Origin: JBAZAX01 sp041671765
Lineage (GTDB): Bacteria; Babelota; Babeliae; Babelales; RVW-14
Direction: 5' to 3'
Assembly: GCA_041671765.1 (NCBI GenBank)
Contig: JBAZAX010000012.1
Span: 1 to 42,184 of the forward strand
Length of the DNA stretch: 42,184 nt
The notes under the pieces were generated by a model, which searched no databases, was not told the DNA's origin, and was given only the letters and a program-made list of their open reading frames with translations. Both the position numbers and the translations under genes were made by a program. Shown piece by piece: positions 40,803-42,184 of this stretch; position 1 is the first letter of the stretch, and each line of letters opens with the position of its first letter.

Positions 40803-42136
40803 ATGAGACAAACACTGAAAAAAACAGCACTTTTATTTTTATTTTGTTTTGGAAAGATACAAAATACGGCGGCGTATCCTATCGGATTTAAACGCATGTT
40901 CAATCCAGAAACAAAGATTTGTGTTGACCTCATTTCTGATTTGCATGGTGAACCTTATGGCTCTGTGCCAAGCGATAGACATATGGGACAGTATGTAAAA
41001 CTGTTTTCTCATTTACTTGAAAATGCGGACGTTATATTTGAATATCATCCAAGAGAACATATAATGTCATCTTCAACAGTAAGTATTCATGATATAGCAG
41101 TGAAACTTAGAGAGAGGCTCGAGCCAATTTTGAACAAATCTGAAGATGAACATGAATTAAGCCTAAAAATAAAAGCTTTTGTGGATATTGCTGCTAAAAT
41201 AAAATCTTTTATGGATTTTGAAAATAGCGAATTAGCTAGATTTTGTGACAGTAACCACCTTTTTACAGTACTCGCAGAAAAAATTCAAAACAATCCCAAT
41301 TTCATCAGTAGCGATTTAATAAGAAACTATGATTANNNNNNNNNNATTGTTCATGTTATTTTCATATTGAAAAAAGCTGTCGATTTCAATATGATTTTTT
41401 TACTGGGGAGAAAGAACAATACGATTCCGAAAACGATTTGGAATCCAAAATGGAAAGGCTAATGGTGACAAGTCTTCTATTACTTGATTTCCTTGAAGAA
41501 GGGTCTAGGCTGAATTGCTTACCCGGATTTATTAAAGAAAAAATATGCGAACAATATGCATACATTGTTGATCATTTCTCGCATTTGGTTTTTCACGATT
41601 GGAACGAGGAGGAACAAAAGGCGTTAAATGTGATTTTTCCCTTTCCTAGTTTCCATGAGATAAATTTAATATTTGATATTATAGATTATGAGATAATGAA
41701 TAATATTGAAATTTCTAAGCATTCAAAAAAAATCGTTTATGCAGGGGCAGCGCATTGCATAAACATATCCAAATTACTTAAAAAAAGTGGCTTTGTATGT
41801 GCATATAGTCTTAATGCACCATCTTGGAAGAAACTTGAAAGAATGATTGAAAATTTAGATTCTAAAATAAATTCGGCTCCATGCAATAAGCAAACAAACG
41901 TTTTCGTTGATACCGGAAAAGAGTTTTCTTTTTATAGCGAATTAGATTTTGAAGTACTCCGTCAAGCTCTTCTGCAAGACCCACAAGAACAGTATATCCA
42001 ATATTATTTGCAATCAAAAAAACGCCAAGCGTCGGATGGAGCAAGAGGGGAAGGCAAAAGAAGCAAAGCAAATCTTCGGAGAGCTGATCGGCTTAATAAA
42101 TTCCAACAAAGTTTTATTGAGACTGCATTAAATTAA
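40803..42136 (+). CDS. Exported protein of unknown function, broken by an assembly gap
   Basis: The frame from ATG 40803 starts with a signal peptide (KKTALLFLFCFGKIQNTAA) and reads to a 10-N gap at 41336-41345. Beyond the gap the coding frame that continues to 42136 is shifted relative to the first part; it is open from the gap itself (TGEKEQYDSENDLESKMERL near 41408). The gap size is therefore wrong by a base or two, and this is most likely one protein of about 445 residues. Visible pieces: VDLISDLHGEPYG, FEYHPREH, KIVYAGAAHCINISKLLKKSG and a Lys/Arg-rich tail (KKRQASDGARGEGKRSKANL). No family recognised. Confidence 0.6.
41336..41345. other. Assembly gap (10 N)
   Basis: Ten N bases within the gene at 40803; the coding frame differs on the two sides. 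Confidence 0.98.
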
Positions 42137-42180
42137 AAAAACTTATATATTTAAATAAAAATTAGATATAATTTGTGAAT
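42136..42180 (+). repeat. AT-rich promoter-containing repeat, copy 2
   Basis: Second copy of the 40681-40725 repeat, at the very end of the window, with TATAAT at 42167-42172. It probably serves a further gene outside the window. Confidence 0.85.
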
Positions 42181-42184
42181 ATTT

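Noticed and set aside
1..42184. tRNA genes, rRNA genes and insertion sequences
   Set aside because: No cloverleaf with a TTC-box, no rRNA blocks and no transposase frame were recognised on either strand.

Overview
The window is AT-rich, almost entirely plus-strand bacterial DNA with short intergenic gaps. The envelope genes (an LptD-like outer-membrane LPS translocon, YidC, signal peptidase I, HtrA, an amidase) point to a Gram-negative-type, two-membrane cell. A polyamine importer, a DUF2608-type HAD protein and many secreted or membrane proteins of no recognisable family suggest a small-genome, host-associated lineage. Candidatus Dependentiae (TM6) fits this mix, but that is a judgement from gene content and not a phylogenetic test.

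Layout. 1-2.6 kb: end of mnmA (carrying an in-frame palindromic-repeat insertion), a metallo-beta-lactamase-fold hydrolase, a small membrane protein and rnpB. 2.5-10.9 kb: a block bounded by two inverted copies of a nested palindromic element, holding a PASTA protein, a HigB/XRE toxin-antitoxin pair with an operator, a His-rich membrane protein behind a structured leader, potABCD and lepB. 11-13 kb: metG and a strong terminator. 13.4-20.3 kb: the accessory region of most interest. It encodes a PD-(D/E)XK nuclease + SF2 helicase + about 10 helicase-associated (HA) repeats, then a second protein with 5 more HA repeats fused to a C-terminal domain with a HEPN-like R-x4-H motif, then a small membrane-anchored protein. 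20.5-26.4 kb: grpE, pssA, htrA, tlyA, a HAD protein and an exported unknown. 26.4-28.5 kb: acs, the only minus-strand gene. 28.7-33.4 kb: five exported or membrane proteins of unknown function, two of them paralogues. 33.5-40.4 kb: amidase, yidC, recR, lptD, pepP. 40.7-42.2 kb: an exported unknown protein broken by an assembly gap, with its promoter region repeated at the window end.

How the parts fit. YidC, LepB, LptD, PssA, HtrA, the amidase and the PASTA protein build and maintain the envelope. PotABCD would import polyamines from the surroundings or host. MnmA, MetG, RNase P RNA and TlyA serve translation. The 13.4-20.3 kb genes look like an undescribed nucleic-acid-targeting defence module: the shared HA repeats could bring a DNA-acting helicase-nuclease and a HEPN RNase-like partner to the same target. 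GC-rich palindromic repeats (REP-like) occur at six places, including inside the mnmA reading frame and directly before metG. Two 10-N assembly gaps (20676-20685, 41336-41345) interrupt genes. No tRNA, rRNA, CRISPR array or insertion sequence was seen.
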